Origin: Pseudomonadota bacterium | GTDB taxonomy: Bacteria > Pseudomonadota > Alphaproteobacteria > Dongiales > Dongiaceae | DNA: 64,000 bases | NCBI GenBank assembly: GCA_021792365.1 | Contig: JAJYUT010000008.1 | Location: 124,001 to 188,000 of the forward strand | Direction: 5' to 3' | Part shown: positions 1-8,865 of the stretch, piece after piece | Layout of the letters: every line of letters begins with the position of its first letter | Position numbering within the stretch: position 1 is the stretch's first letter | Program-made: the position numbers and the translations under genes | The notes under the pieces: model-generated | What the model was told of the DNA's origin: nothing | Seen by the model: the letters and a program-made list of their open reading frames with translations, nothing else | Database searches by the model: none

Positions 1-375
1 CCGGCCCGCCGGCAGCACCGATTGCAGGGCGCGGTAGAAATTGTCGCGCTGCCAGTCGGTGTAGACGACATTGTCTCCGGCGGTGCGGCGCCACGGCTGG
101 CCGCCATCGATATTGGCGCTGATGCTGACAACCCGGTCGGGCGCGACCACCAGCCCGTAGGGCCGGCCGAACGAGCAATAGAGGAAGTCGCTGTAGTAGT
201 TGATGTTGTGGATCGAGGTGAACAGCACCGCCTCGACATCCAGGGAGGCCATGATCCGGCGCAGCGCCGATTGGCGGCGGGCGAACTCGGCGTCGGAGAA
301 GGTGTGGCGCACGCGCTCGCCATTCCTGATCTGCTTCCAGTGCGGCAGGTCCGTGCCGCGGGTGCTGATGTCCAT
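1..375 (-). CDS. Creatinase, N-terminal part (runs off window)
   Basis: Creatinase (creatine amidinohydrolase) splits creatine to sarcosine and urea. The ORF track misses it because the frame is open to the window edge. Translating from the ATG at 375 gives 125 residues with the creatinase N-terminal signature: NINYYSDFLYCSFGRPY, then SANIDGGQPWRR and VVYTDWQRDNFYRA, which match remembered Pseudomonas creatinase almost residue for residue. Only the N-terminal lobe of the pita-bread fold is here; the catalytic His would lie beyond base 1. A GAGG sits a few bases before the ATG. It is divergent from a LysR gene across about 105 bp that holds an AT-rich palindrome. Some M24 relatives (ectoine hydrolase, Xaa-Pro peptidases) share the fold but not these strings. 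Confidence 0.9.
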   Translation of the reverse strand, partial: MDISTRGTDLPHWKQIRNGERVRHTFSDAEFARRQSALRRIMASLDVEAVLFTSIHNINYYSDFLYCSFGRPYGLVVAPDRVVSISANIDGGQPWRRTAGDNVVYTDWQRDNFYRALQSVLPAGR

Positions 376-433
376 GGAGCCGCCTCGTTCGCCAGGTGTG
401 CAGTCCCGATGCGGGGAAGGATATCGGCTTGAT

Positions 434-471
434 ATTCATAAGCAATCGAAATTACTATTATGAATTCATAA
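434..471. promoter_or_regulatory. AT-rich palindromic operator between creatinase and LysR genes
   Basis: The sequence shows a perfect 14-bp palindrome TTATGAATTCATAA at 458-471 and another copy of its half (ATTCATAA) at 434-441, so TTCATAA occurs three times counting both strands. The stretch is strikingly AT-rich for this genome and lies between divergent creatinase and LysR genes, ending 9 bp before the LysR start. Placement suits a LysR autoregulatory and activation site; binding is inferred. Confidence 0.55.
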
Positions 472-480
472 CCAGATGAA

Positions 481-1365
481 ATGAGCATGCGGCACGTGGA
501 TCTCGATTTGCTGCGGACGTTCCAGGCGGTGGTGGAAACCGGCAGCTTTGCAGGCGCGGCGGAGCAGTTGGGCTGCACGCAGCCCGCGGTGAGCCTCCAG
601 GTGAAGCGGCTGGAAGCCATCTTCGGCCAGGCCCTGGTGCAGCGCGCCCGCCCGGCGCGCGCCACCGAATCCGGGCAGACCGTCCTTGGCTATGCGCGGC
701 GCATGTTGCGGCTCAATGACGAGTTGCTCGACAGCTTCGGACAGGAGCGCAAGGGCGTCGTGCTGCGCGTCGGCATTCCCAATGATTTCTCGGTCGCCAT
801 GCTGCCGGCGGCGTTGAGCCGCTTCGCCGCGACCGAGCCCGGCGTCATCCTCGACCTGCACTCAGATCTCAGTGCGTCGCTGCTCGACGGCCTGCGCGCC
901 GGCCAGTATGACCTCGCCGTCGCGATGACTCCGGAGCGCATCAGTGACCTTGCCGTGAAGACGTGGAGCGAGCGGCTGGTGTGGATCGCATCGCCCGGCG
1001 CGAAGCCGAGCACCGACAATCCGCTGCCCTTGATCTGCTACCCGGAAGGTTGCGTTTACCGGGCCCGCATGCTGAAGCGGCTGGCGGAGGAGGGCATGAA
1101 CTGGCGCATCGTCATGAGCACCGCCTCCTTCACCAGCATCATCGCCGCGGTCGAGTCCGATCTCGGCGTCTCCGCCTTCGCGGAGAGCACCGCACCGGCC
1201 GAACTGGCGACGGGCCGCCGCGGGATTTGGCCCGACCTCGGCACCGTCAGCGTCGGTCTCTATCGCCACCCGGACGGCTCCAATGGCGCCGGCCAGCGTC
1301 TGGCCGACTATCTCGTGGAAAGCCTGGGCTCGGTCGCCGGCAAGCCCCGGCGTCGCGGAAGGTGA
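481..1365 (+). CDS. LysR family transcriptional regulator
   Basis: A 294-residue LysR-type regulator of normal length. Residues about 5-65 form the winged helix-turn-helix (LDLLRTFQAVVETGSFAGAA, then TQPAVSLQVKRLE), and about 90-285 form the effector-binding periplasmic-protein-like domain (VLRVGIPNDFSVAMLPAAL). Two in-frame ATGs lie 6 bp apart (481 and 487), so the exact start is open. The divergent neighbour is creatinase, so the likely job is control of creatine or sarcosine use in response to a pathway compound. That role comes from gene order only. Confidence 0.9.
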   Translation: MSMRHVDLDLLRTFQAVVETGSFAGAAEQLGCTQPAVSLQVKRLEAIFGQALVQRARPARATESGQTVLGYARRMLRLNDELLDSFGQERKGVVLRVGIPNDFSVAMLPAALSRFAATEPGVILDLHSDLSASLLDGLRAGQYDLAVAMTPERISDLAVKTWSERLVWIASPGAKPSTDNPLPLICYPEGCVYRARMLKRLAEEGMNWRIVMSTASFTSIIAAVESDLGVSAFAESTAPAELATGRRGIWPDLGTVSVGLYRHPDGSNGAGQRLADYLVESLGSVAGKPRRRGR

Positions 1366-1503
1366 CGAACCTCATGCACGCTTCCCTCGCAAGCGCCGGC
1401 GAGCGTGCCGGGCAGCCTGCCGCACAGTGCCCGTGATGACCGGTGGTCGGCTACAGCATCCCTGAGCGTCCTGCCGGTGGAAGGGTGAGGCGCGTCGATG
1501 GGT

Positions 1504-2727
1504 CTAGACCGCGACCGGCAGCGACAGCTCGCGCCAGCAGGAATCGAGCGCGTGCACCAGGCTGTCGATCATTGGGTCGTCATGCAGCGGCGAGGGCGTG
1601 AAGCGCAGGCGTTCGGTGCCCCTCGGCACGGTGGGATAGTTGATCGGCTGCGCGTAATGGCCGTGGGCGCGCAGCAGGCGATCGCTGATGGTCTTGCAGG
1701 CGCCGGGCTCGCCGACCTTCACCGGCACGATGTGGCTGTCATTCGCCATCACCGGCAGGCCGATGGCCGTCAGCCGCGTTTTCAGGGTGCGGGCGCGCTC
1801 CTGATGCCGCGCGCGCAGGTCATGGGCATCGCGGATCACCGCCAGGCTCGCGCGCACGCCGGCGACGATCGCGGGCGGCAGGGCTGTCGTGAAGATGAAG
1901 CCCGGCGCATGGGAGCGCACGAAATCCACCAGAGCGGCGGAGCCGGTGATATAGCCGCCGATCAGGCCGAAGGCCTTGGCGAAAGTGCCCTCGATCACGT
2001 CGATGCGCTGCGTGAGGCGGTCGCGCTCCGCAATGCCGGCGCCGGTCGGGCCATACATGCCGACGGCATGCACTTCGTCGAGATAGGTGAGGGCGCCGAA
2101 TTCCGCCGCGACGTCGCAGATCGCACCCAGCGGCGCGATATCGCCATCCATGGAATAGACCGACTCGAAGGCGACGATCTTCGGCCGCCTGCGGTCCGCC
2201 GCCGCCATCAGCTCGCGCAGATGCTGCGCGTCGTTGTGGCGGAAGACGTGATACTCGGCCCGGCTGTTGCGGATCCCGGCGATCATCGAGGCGTGGTTCT
2301 GCGCGTCGGAATAGACGATGGCCTCCGGCAGGTGGCGCGCCAGGACGCCGAGCGTCGCCTCGTTCGACACGAAGCCCGACGTGAAGAGCAGGGCTCCCTC
2401 CTTGCGGTGCCAGGCGGCGAGCTCGCGCTCCAGCGTGACATGGCCGTGGGTGGTGCCTGAGATGTTGCGCGTGCCGCCCGCGCCGGCACCCTGCCCGGCG
2501 ATGGCGGCCTGCATCGCCGCGATCACCTGCGGATGCTGGCCCATCCCGAGATAGTCGTTGGAGCACCAGATGGTGACTTCGCGCGCCGGCCCGTCCGGCC
2601 GTTCGCGCCACAGGGCGCGCGGGTACCGGCCGGTCTGGCGCTCCAGATCCGCAAAGATCCGATACCGGCCTTCCGCCTTCAGCGCGCCCAGCCGCTCGCG
2701 AAAGAACTGCTCGAAATCCATCGGCAT
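1504..2727 (-). CDS. hemA: 5-aminolevulinate synthase
   Basis: PLP enzyme of the alpha-oxoamine synthase family that condenses glycine with succinyl-CoA to 5-aminolevulinate, the first committed step of haem and corrin synthesis in Alphaproteobacteria. It is 407 residues, the normal length. Recognisable strings are the N-terminal [21 protein letters not shown], the substrate region [12 protein letters not shown], the Asp contacting the PLP ring nitrogen in [11 protein letters not shown], and the Schiff-base Lys in [13 protein letters not shown]. The ending [12 protein letters not shown] is also typical. It is monocistronic here. A 12-bp palindrome (GTTCCCGGGAAC, 2771-2782) lies 44 bp upstream of the start. 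Confidence 0.96.
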   Translation of the reverse strand: MPMDFEQFFRERLGALKAEGRYRIFADLERQTGRYPRALWRERPDGPAREVTIWCSNDYLGMGQHPQVIAAMQAAIAGQGAGAGGTRNISGTTHGHVTLERELAAWHRKEGALLFTSGFVSNEATLGVLARHLPEAIVYSDAQNHASMIAGIRNSRAEYHVFRHNDAQHLRELMAAADRRRPKIVAFESVYSMDGDIAPLGAICDVAAEFGALTYLDEVHAVGMYGPTGAGIAERDRLTQRIDVIEGTFAKAFGLIGGYITGSAALVDFVRSHAPGFIFTTALPPAIVAGVRASLAVIRDAHDLRARHQERARTLKTRLTAIGLPVMANDSHIVPVKVGEPGACKTISDRLLRAHGHYAQPINYPTVPRGTERLRFTPSPLHDDPMIDSLVHALDSCWRELSLPVAV

Positions 2728-2950
2728 CGAAATCCCGCCCGAAGCCCCTCCGGGCCGCTGCTGACCATCCGTTCCCGGGAACTATGCAGGGCCTTTGCCG
2801 CCCTGGCTATGCGTTGTTTGGGCGCAGGCGAGATGTGCCCGGGGCTCCGGCCTCGCGCCCGCAGGTGCCGATTTTCGCATCCGCGGGCCGGCTCAAACGA
2901 GCCTCAGGCGACATCCGCTGGCCTCGAGCCGCGGAGCTGCGAATCTGGCG

Positions 2951-4348
2951 CTACGCCGCCGCGCTCAGGTGTCCTTCGCGCTTCAGCCACCTTGCGGTGT
3001 CCTCCAGCGCCTTGGCGAAGCGATCGAACATGCTGTCGATCTCCGCCTCGGTCGCCACCATGGGCGGGCAGAAGCAGAGCGCATCCGCCACCGGCCGCAC
3101 GATGAGGCCGTGGTCATGCGCCATGCGCACGAGATTGGCGCCGACCAGAAGCTTGGGGTCGAAGCTCTCTTTCGTCTTCTTATCCCTGACCAGCTCGATC
3201 GCCCCGACCAGGCCGACGCCGCGGCACTCGCCGACCAGCGGATGATCGGCGAAGGAATGAAGCCGCTTCAGGAAATGCGGCGCGAGATCGCGCACCCGGT
3301 CGACGATCTTCTGCTCCTCGTAGATCTTCAGCACCTCGACCGCGCAGGCGGCGGAGGCCGGATGGCCGGAGTAGGTGATGCCATGCGCGAAAGCGACGTT
3401 CTTGCTGCTGTTGTCGCGCAGTGCCTCGTAGACGCGCTGGTTCATCATGATGGCCGCGATCGGCATGAAGCCCGCCGAGAGCTGCTTCGCCATCGTCATG
3501 ATGTCGGGCTTCATGCCGAGGGTCTGCGATCCCCACCAGTTGCCGGTGCGGCCGAAGCCGCAGATCACCTCGTCCGCCACCAGCAGGATGTCGTATTTCC
3601 GAAGGACAGCCTGGATCTTCTCGAAATAGGCCCGCGGTGGAACGATGACGCCGCCCGCGCCCATCACCGGCTCGGCGAACATGGCCGCGATGGTGTCCGG
3701 CCCTTCCTGGAGGATCAGCTTCTCCAGGCTCTCCGCGCAGCGCGTCGCGAACTGCTCCTCCGTCTCGCCAGCCTGCCCGAACCGATAGTGGTGCGGGCAG
3801 TCGGTATGCAGCGTGCCGGCGATCGGCAGGTCGAAGTCCTTGTGGATGGCGGGCAGCCCGGTGAGCGAACCGGCCGCGATCGTGACGCCGTGATAGCCCT
3901 TGATGCGGGAGATGATCTTCTTCTTCTGCGGCCGCCCCAGCCCGTTATTCATGTAACGCACCATCTTGATGACGGTGTCGTTGGCTTCGGAACCGGAGTT
4001 GCAGAAATAGGCCTTGGACATCGGCACGGGCGCAAGGCTGACCAGCTTCTCGGCCAGTTCCACCGTGACCGCGGCAGTTTTCTGCGTGAAGGTATGATAG
4101 AAAGGCAGGGCCTGCATCTGCGCCGCGATCGCCTGCGTCAGGCGCGGCACCTCGCCGAAGCCGAGGGAGCAGCACCACAGCCCGGCGAGCCCGTCCATAT
4201 ATTCCTTGCCGTCCTCGTCATAGATGTAGACGCCCTTGCCGCGCGTGACGACAAAGCCGCCCTCCTTCTCGTTCTTCAGGGCGTTGGTGTAGCCATGGAA
4301 GTGGAAGGCGGCGTCCTTCGCCGCCAGGGAATTCGGCCTCGGGCTCAT
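2951..4348 (-). CDS. Class III omega-aminotransferase
   Basis: A 465-residue PLP-dependent class III aminotransferase (fold type I). The sequence shows the cofactor-phosphate loop region NSGSEANDTVIK, the ring-stacking region IKGYHGVTIAAGSLTG, the PLP aspartate in LLVADEVICGFGRTG, and the Schiff-base Lys in MTMAKQLSAGFMPI. Length and layout fit the omega-amino acid or diamine:pyruvate group (SpuC-like, beta-alanine:pyruvate). The amine donor cannot be read from sequence. It lies between hemA and the kinase on the same strand but over 180 bp from each, so it is probably a separate unit. Nearby creatinase and amine oxidase genes suggest an amine-catabolic role, which is only an inference. Confidence 0.9.
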   Translation of the reverse strand: MSPRPNSLAAKDAAFHFHGYTNALKNEKEGGFVVTRGKGVYIYDEDGKEYMDGLAGLWCCSLGFGEVPRLTQAIAAQMQALPFYHTFTQKTAAVTVELAEKLVSLAPVPMSKAYFCNSGSEANDTVIKMVRYMNNGLGRPQKKKIISRIKGYHGVTIAAGSLTGLPAIHKDFDLPIAGTLHTDCPHHYRFGQAGETEEQFATRCAESLEKLILQEGPDTIAAMFAEPVMGAGGVIVPPRAYFEKIQAVLRKYDILLVADEVICGFGRTGNWWGSQTLGMKPDIMTMAKQLSAGFMPIAAIMMNQRVYEALRDNSSKNVAFAHGITYSGHPASAACAVEVLKIYEEQKIVDRVRDLAPHFLKRLHSFADHPLVGECRGVGLVGAIELVRDKKTKESFDPKLLVGANLVRMAHDHGLIVRPVADALCFCPPMVATEAEIDSMFDRFAKALEDTARWLKREGHLSAAA

Positions 4349-4529
4349 GATCTCGCATCCTCAGACATGGCGAAGGCCAGCACGGCAAGTCGGCTGGCCA
4401 GCATCCCTTTAATATCCACGGTGCCCGGAGCGAAGTCAAAGGCGGGCCAATGTCAGGGTACAAGCGCTGTGTCAGGGCTCAGCACAGTCGCGCGCACTGG
4501 AGTGTAGAATCGGCTGCCGCCGCGCGGCG

Positions 4530-5705
4530 CTAGCCCACCACTTCGAGGTGGCAGATGAGGCCGTTCGGGTTGAAGTCCAGCTTCGCCTTGCCGCCGCCGC
4601 CCTGCACCGCGCGCTCGATCAGGAAAGAGCCGAAGCCCTTGCGCTCGGGCGGCACCACCAGCGGGCCGCCAAGCTCGCGCCAGGTGAGCCGCACCGCCGG
4701 GGCGTCGGGCTCCCCGAGGAATTCCCAGGTGAGGCTGACCACGCCATAGGCGTTGGACAAGGCGCCGTATTTGACGGCATTGGTGGCAAGCTCATGCAGC
4801 GCCATGGTGAGGAGCGAGGCGCGCTGCGCACCGACCCAGATATCCTCCGGCCCCTTGGTGAGGAAGCGGGCGCTGTGCTGCACCTGAAACGGCCGCAAGG
4901 CGCGGTCCACCACCTGGTGCACCGCGGCGCTGTTCCATCGCTCCAGGGTCAGCAGGTCCTGGGCGTTGGCCAGGGCCATCAGCCGGGCGATGAAGGCTTC
5001 GCGCTGCTCCGCGGGGATGTCGCGCAATGTCTGCCGCGCGATGGCCTGCACCGTCGCCAGGATGTTCTTGATGCGGTGCTTGATCTCGCCCACCAGCAGT
5101 TGCTGCTGCTGCTCCGCGCGCTTCCGATCCGTGATGTCGCGCGCGATCTTGGGCGCGCCCACGATCGTCCCGTTGCCATCCTTGATCGGAGAGACGGTCA
5201 GCGAGATGTCCAACAAGGCGCCGTCCTTGCGGCGGCGCACGGTGTCATAGTGCTCGATCCGCTCGCCGCGCCGGATGCGCGTTAGGATTCCCGGCTCTTC
5301 GTCGGTGCGGTCCGGCGGCATCAGCATCGTCACCGGCCGGCCGATCGCCTCGGCCGCGCTGTAGCCGAACAGGCGCTCCGCCCCGGCGTTCCAGCTCGTG
5401 ATCACACCGTCCAGGTCCTTGCTGATGATAGCATCGTCGGAGGATTGAATGATGGCGGCCACCCGCCGAAGGTCCTGCTCGGCGCGCTTGCGCTGGACGA
5501 TCTCCATCTGGGCGGCCCGCAGGAGGCGCGCATTGTCGATGGCGATGGCCGCATGCGCGGCAATGCCGACGATCATCTCCTCCGTTTTCTGCGTGAACAC
5601 GCCGGGCTCCCGGTGGCCGAAGAAGAGGCCGCCATGCACCTGGCCGGTCCTGGAGACCACCGGAACCGCCAGGTAGCTCGTCACCGGCAGGTGGCCCTCC
5701 GGCAT
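4530..5705 (-). pseudogene. HWE sensor histidine kinase, C-terminal fragment (frameshifted)
   Basis: This is the downstream half of one kinase; the listed ATG at 5705 is an internal methionine, not a real start. From the N-terminus it carries the end of a GAF domain ([20 protein letters not shown]), a PAS domain at about residues 85-200 ([22 protein letters not shown]), then the HWE kinase core. The phosphoacceptor is in [21 protein letters not shown], the N box is [14 protein letters not shown], and WRE plus [11 protein letters not shown] mark the HWE subfamily. Such kinases phosphorylate stand-alone receivers or general-stress PhyR-type regulators. No response regulator is adjacent. Confidence 0.85.
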
Positions 5706-6988
5706 CCCCGAATAGGGCAGCTCTTGCCATAGCGCGGGTCCGTGCGAATGTCGTCCGACCGCACCGGACCGAGGCCGCGGAACGTGGCGTGGAACAAGGC
5801 GGTATTGCGCGGCAGCCCGAACTTGGCGAATGCCTCGCGCGGCGCGCCGGTCAGGGCGTAGAGGACGTATGACTCCGACTGCCCGTCGACCATGTTGTAG
5901 AAGAACGCGCCGAACTGCGCCCCCGCCGCCTCGGTGGCAAGGTCGGTGACGGCCTGCACGATCCGCTCCAGCTCGAGGTCGCTGGATACCACCCGCGCGA
6001 CCCGGTTCAAGGTCTCGAGGCGCTGCCGCTCTTCACGCAAGGCGCGGTGCGCCGCCTTCGATGCCGTGATATTCACGATGCTGACCAGGGTGCGCTCGCA
6101 GCGCTCGCCCTGGAACGCGATCGAAACCCGGACGTCCACGCGCCGGCCTTGCAGCGTCTGCACCGTCGTCTCGCCTTGGAACCGGCGCCTGCCTTCCCAC
6201 AGCGCCACTAGCTCCTCGACGAAGATGGCTTGGGTCTTCGGCAGGAAAGTCCGGCTCAGGGAAGCCAGCAGGTCGCTCTTCTGACTCGCCTCGTAAAGCT
6301 CCAGTGCGTATTGATTGACGTCGCTGACGCGCACCAGCCCCACGGCTTGGGCCAGGAGGTCCGGATTGGTGGCGAAATGGCGGCGCAAATCCAGAACACC
6401 CTGGCCGCGCAGCTCGTCGAGCAAGGTCAGGACACCTGAGAAATCCTGCTCCGACAGCGCGACCCGCGCACCTTCGAAGATGCCGCGATAACGGGCCTCG
6501 CTCTCATCCAGGCGCTGCGCGGTTCGGTGCTGGTCGGTCGCGTCGATCAGCACGTTCAAGACCCCGATCAGGGTGCCGTGCTCGTCGTGCAGGGGCTTGG
6601 GATAGGGCCTGAAGCGCACGCGGCTGCCGTCCGGCCGCTCGGCGATCGCCTCCATCCCGGTGATCGCCCGGTCTTCCCTGATCGCCAGGGCCGTGGGGCA
6701 CTGGTCGTGCGGCATCGGCGTGCCGTCCAGCCAGTAGAGCTTCCAGGAGCCGCACCATTGGCTGTTGCCCAACGGCGGGCGGTAGCCCCACAACCTCGCC
6801 GCGGCATCGTTGTAGTAGGTGAGGTGCCCTTCCGCATCGGTCAGATAGAGCGCCGCAGGCAGCTCCGCGATGACGTGGTGGAGGTCGGGCAGGAGACTGG
6901 GCGGCAAAGCCGGTGCCGCGCCGGCAGCAGCGGCCGGGTCCAGCGATTCCTGCCCCTTGATTTTCAGTCCCTTGCCGCGGCCACTCAT
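5681..6988 (-). pseudogene. HWE sensor histidine kinase, N-terminal fragment (frameshifted)
   Basis: The upstream half of the same kinase, with a cytoplasmic PAS-PAS-GAF sensory module and no membrane segment. PAS1 is about residues 40-155 (ELPAALYLTDAEGHLTYYND), PAS2 about 165-310 with the poorly conserved MEKHLA/PAS-like stretch, and GAF begins near 330 ([21 protein letters not shown]). The GAF domain breaks off after DPRYGKS and the frame ends in junk (CRRATCR). Adding one base within the CAAGAG at about 5721-5726 gives [17 protein letters not shown], the usual continuation of this family. Either the gene is inactivated or the assembly lost a base. A hairpin at 6999-7015 precedes the start. 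Confidence 0.85.
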
Positions 6989-7125
6989 TCACGGCCTCCC
7001 GAAACGCGCTTTCGGAAAACGTCTAGCGCAGGCGCGGGTTCCGCCGTAACCGGATCCCAGCGCCAATCCCAGACGAAGCCAACAGGTCTCCGGCCGTTCT
7101 CCGGCGGAGCGCACGGCGATTGCTG

Positions 7126-8367
7126 TCACGCGGCGCGCAGCGCTGCCAACGCGGCCTCCGCCGCTGCCTCGCCGCTGAGATAGGCGCCGTGCACATCGCC
7201 CATGTAGCGATCATGCGCGGCTTCGCCGGCAAAGAACAGCCGGTCCTCGACCGGTTGCGCAAGTTCCGCGCGCGCGGCGTAGCGTCCCGGCCGGGCGGCG
7301 GCATAGCATCCCCGGATCCAGGGGTCGCGATCCCAATCGGCGAACACGATACGGTCCGTCACGCAGCGCTTCACCTCGCTGCCGAAGATTGCCGCAAGCT
7401 GCGTCACTGCGTAATCCGTCATGGCGCGCGCGCCCTCCGCCGCCAGCGCCTTGGCGAATGGGCCGTTGAACATCGTGGCGACAATGTTGCGCCCGCCTTC
7501 GCGGACCACGAACTCGACCGACTCATCCGGGCCGAGATCAGGCATCAGCATGACCGTGTCCAGATCGGCAAACGGATTGCGCGTAAAGCCGAGCGCCACC
7601 TTGTTGCAGTTGCCGAGCGGCAGGTCTGCGATGGCCCGGCGCTTCCAGTCCGGCAGTGACGGCGCAAAACGGATCACGTCGGCGGCCAGCACGCCAGTTG
7701 ACACCGCGATGATTGCGGCCCGCGCCTCGAGAACGCCGCGCGGGGTTTCCACCACGATCCCCGCCCTGCCGCCCCAAGCGATGCGCGTCGCCGGTGTCTC
7801 CAGCTCGACCGGGATGTCCTCGGCGTGACGAGCGAGCAGGGTGCCGAAGCCGTCCAGGATCGGCCAGTCGTCGCCCTCCCACACATAGCGCGCGAAATCG
7901 CGGGCGGAGGATTGTGCGGCCGGCACGCCCTGCTTGGCGATGAAGCTGGCTTCGAAAAGATCATGCCACGCGCCGCGAACGGGAAACAATTCGGAGACCG
8001 GGCAGTCCCGCTCTCCATCGCTTAGGGCGGCGATCCGGGCAAAGCACGCCTCGACATAGGAGGCGCACTCGTCACGCTCGTGGTTCTCCAGAATCGCGCC
8101 GTTGCGCGCGACGCGGAAATCCTCCTCACCTCGTTCCACGTGGAACAAATAGCGATCGACCAGCGGAGTCAGTGGGTTGAGCGTCGGCGAATGCAGCCAG
8201 TGCGCGCCGAGGTCGACCGGCGCGCCGAGCGTGACGCGATCCGTGACCGCCCGCCCGCCGATATGGGGCTTCGCCTCGAGCAGGCGGAATGACGCATTTT
8301 TCTCAATGAGGCGCCGCGCGGCGGCCAATCCAGCCGCCCCCGCGCCGATGATGACGATGTCCAGCAT
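7126..8367 (-). CDS. Flavin monoamine oxidase family protein
   Basis: A 413-residue FAD-dependent amine oxidase. It opens with the dinucleotide-binding motif MLDIVIIGAGAAGLAAARRL, followed by the flavin-contact region LLEAKPHIGGRAVT and the substrate-domain entry VDLGAHWLH. The C-terminal FAD motif is RLFFAGEAAHDRYMGDVHGA, as in the MAO/polyamine oxidase clan. It should oxidise a primary or secondary amine to an imine with release of H2O2; the substrate is unknown. Its start lies 12 bp after the stop of the VOC gene, so the two probably form an operon. No signal peptide is seen, so it is probably cytoplasmic. Confidence 0.9.
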   Translation of the reverse strand: MLDIVIIGAGAAGLAAARRLIEKNASFRLLEAKPHIGGRAVTDRVTLGAPVDLGAHWLHSPTLNPLTPLVDRYLFHVERGEEDFRVARNGAILENHERDECASYVEACFARIAALSDGERDCPVSELFPVRGAWHDLFEASFIAKQGVPAAQSSARDFARYVWEGDDWPILDGFGTLLARHAEDIPVELETPATRIAWGGRAGIVVETPRGVLEARAAIIAVSTGVLAADVIRFAPSLPDWKRRAIADLPLGNCNKVALGFTRNPFADLDTVMLMPDLGPDESVEFVVREGGRNIVATMFNGPFAKALAAEGARAMTDYAVTQLAAIFGSEVKRCVTDRIVFADWDRDPWIRGCYAAARPGRYAARAELAQPVEDRLFFAGEAAHDRYMGDVHGAYLSGEAAAEAALAALRAA

Positions 8368-8379
8368 GGCTTCGGCTCG

Positions 8380-8751
8380 CTACTGGTGGACCGCCTCGAG
8401 CTTGTGACCGTCCGGATCGATTACAAAGGCGGCGTAATACGTAGGGCTATAGTGCGACCTTGGTCCGGGCTGGCCATCGTCGCGGCCGCCCGCACGCAGC
8501 GCGGCTGCATGAAACGAGTCCACGGCCGAGCGGCTCGGCGCTTCAAACGCCAGATGAAACCCTGTGCCGGGCAGCGATGCGGCAGCCGTGCGCGGGAAAA
8601 GCGCCAACTTATCATTGCCGCCGGCAGGGCCATAACCGATGCCCTCAGCATTGCTCCAGACGCGGGCATAGCCCAAAGCGCCAAGCGCGGCGTCATAGAA
8701 GGCGCCGGAACGCTCGAGATCGGCAACGCCGAGCGACAGATGGCTGAGCAC
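8380..8751 (-). CDS. VOC (glyoxalase/bleomycin-resistance) family protein
   Basis: A 123-residue single vicinal-oxygen-chelate protein with the beta-alpha-beta-beta-beta start LSHLSLGVADLERSGAFYDAALGALGY and the terminal metal-side motif FVIDPDGHKLEAVHQ. The chosen GTG start at 8751 has a strong AGGGGG five bases upstream. The family covers lyases, dioxygenases and resistance proteins, so the reaction cannot be named. It is first in a probable two-gene unit with the amine oxidase and divergent from the AbgB-like gene 114 bp away. Confidence 0.85.
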   Translation of the reverse strand: MLSHLSLGVADLERSGAFYDAALGALGYARVWSNAEGIGYGPAGGNDKLALFPRTAAASLPGTGFHLAFEAPSRSAVDSFHAAALRAGGRDDGQPGPRSHYSPTYYAAFVIDPDGHKLEAVHQ

Positions 8752-8865
8752 GAGTACCCCCTTCAGGTGCTGCTGCGATATTCTTCGGCCATGACAACCG
8801 CGGTCAACCCCGCCCTTGTGGCGCGACCGGCGACTTGCGATGCTGACCGTGACAGGAGATCAGGG

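Noticed and set aside
2795-4507. 570-residue plus-strand ORF
   Set aside because: It is the antisense of the class III aminotransferase gene; composition (His/Asp/Arg-rich) is typical of a GC-rich shadow frame.
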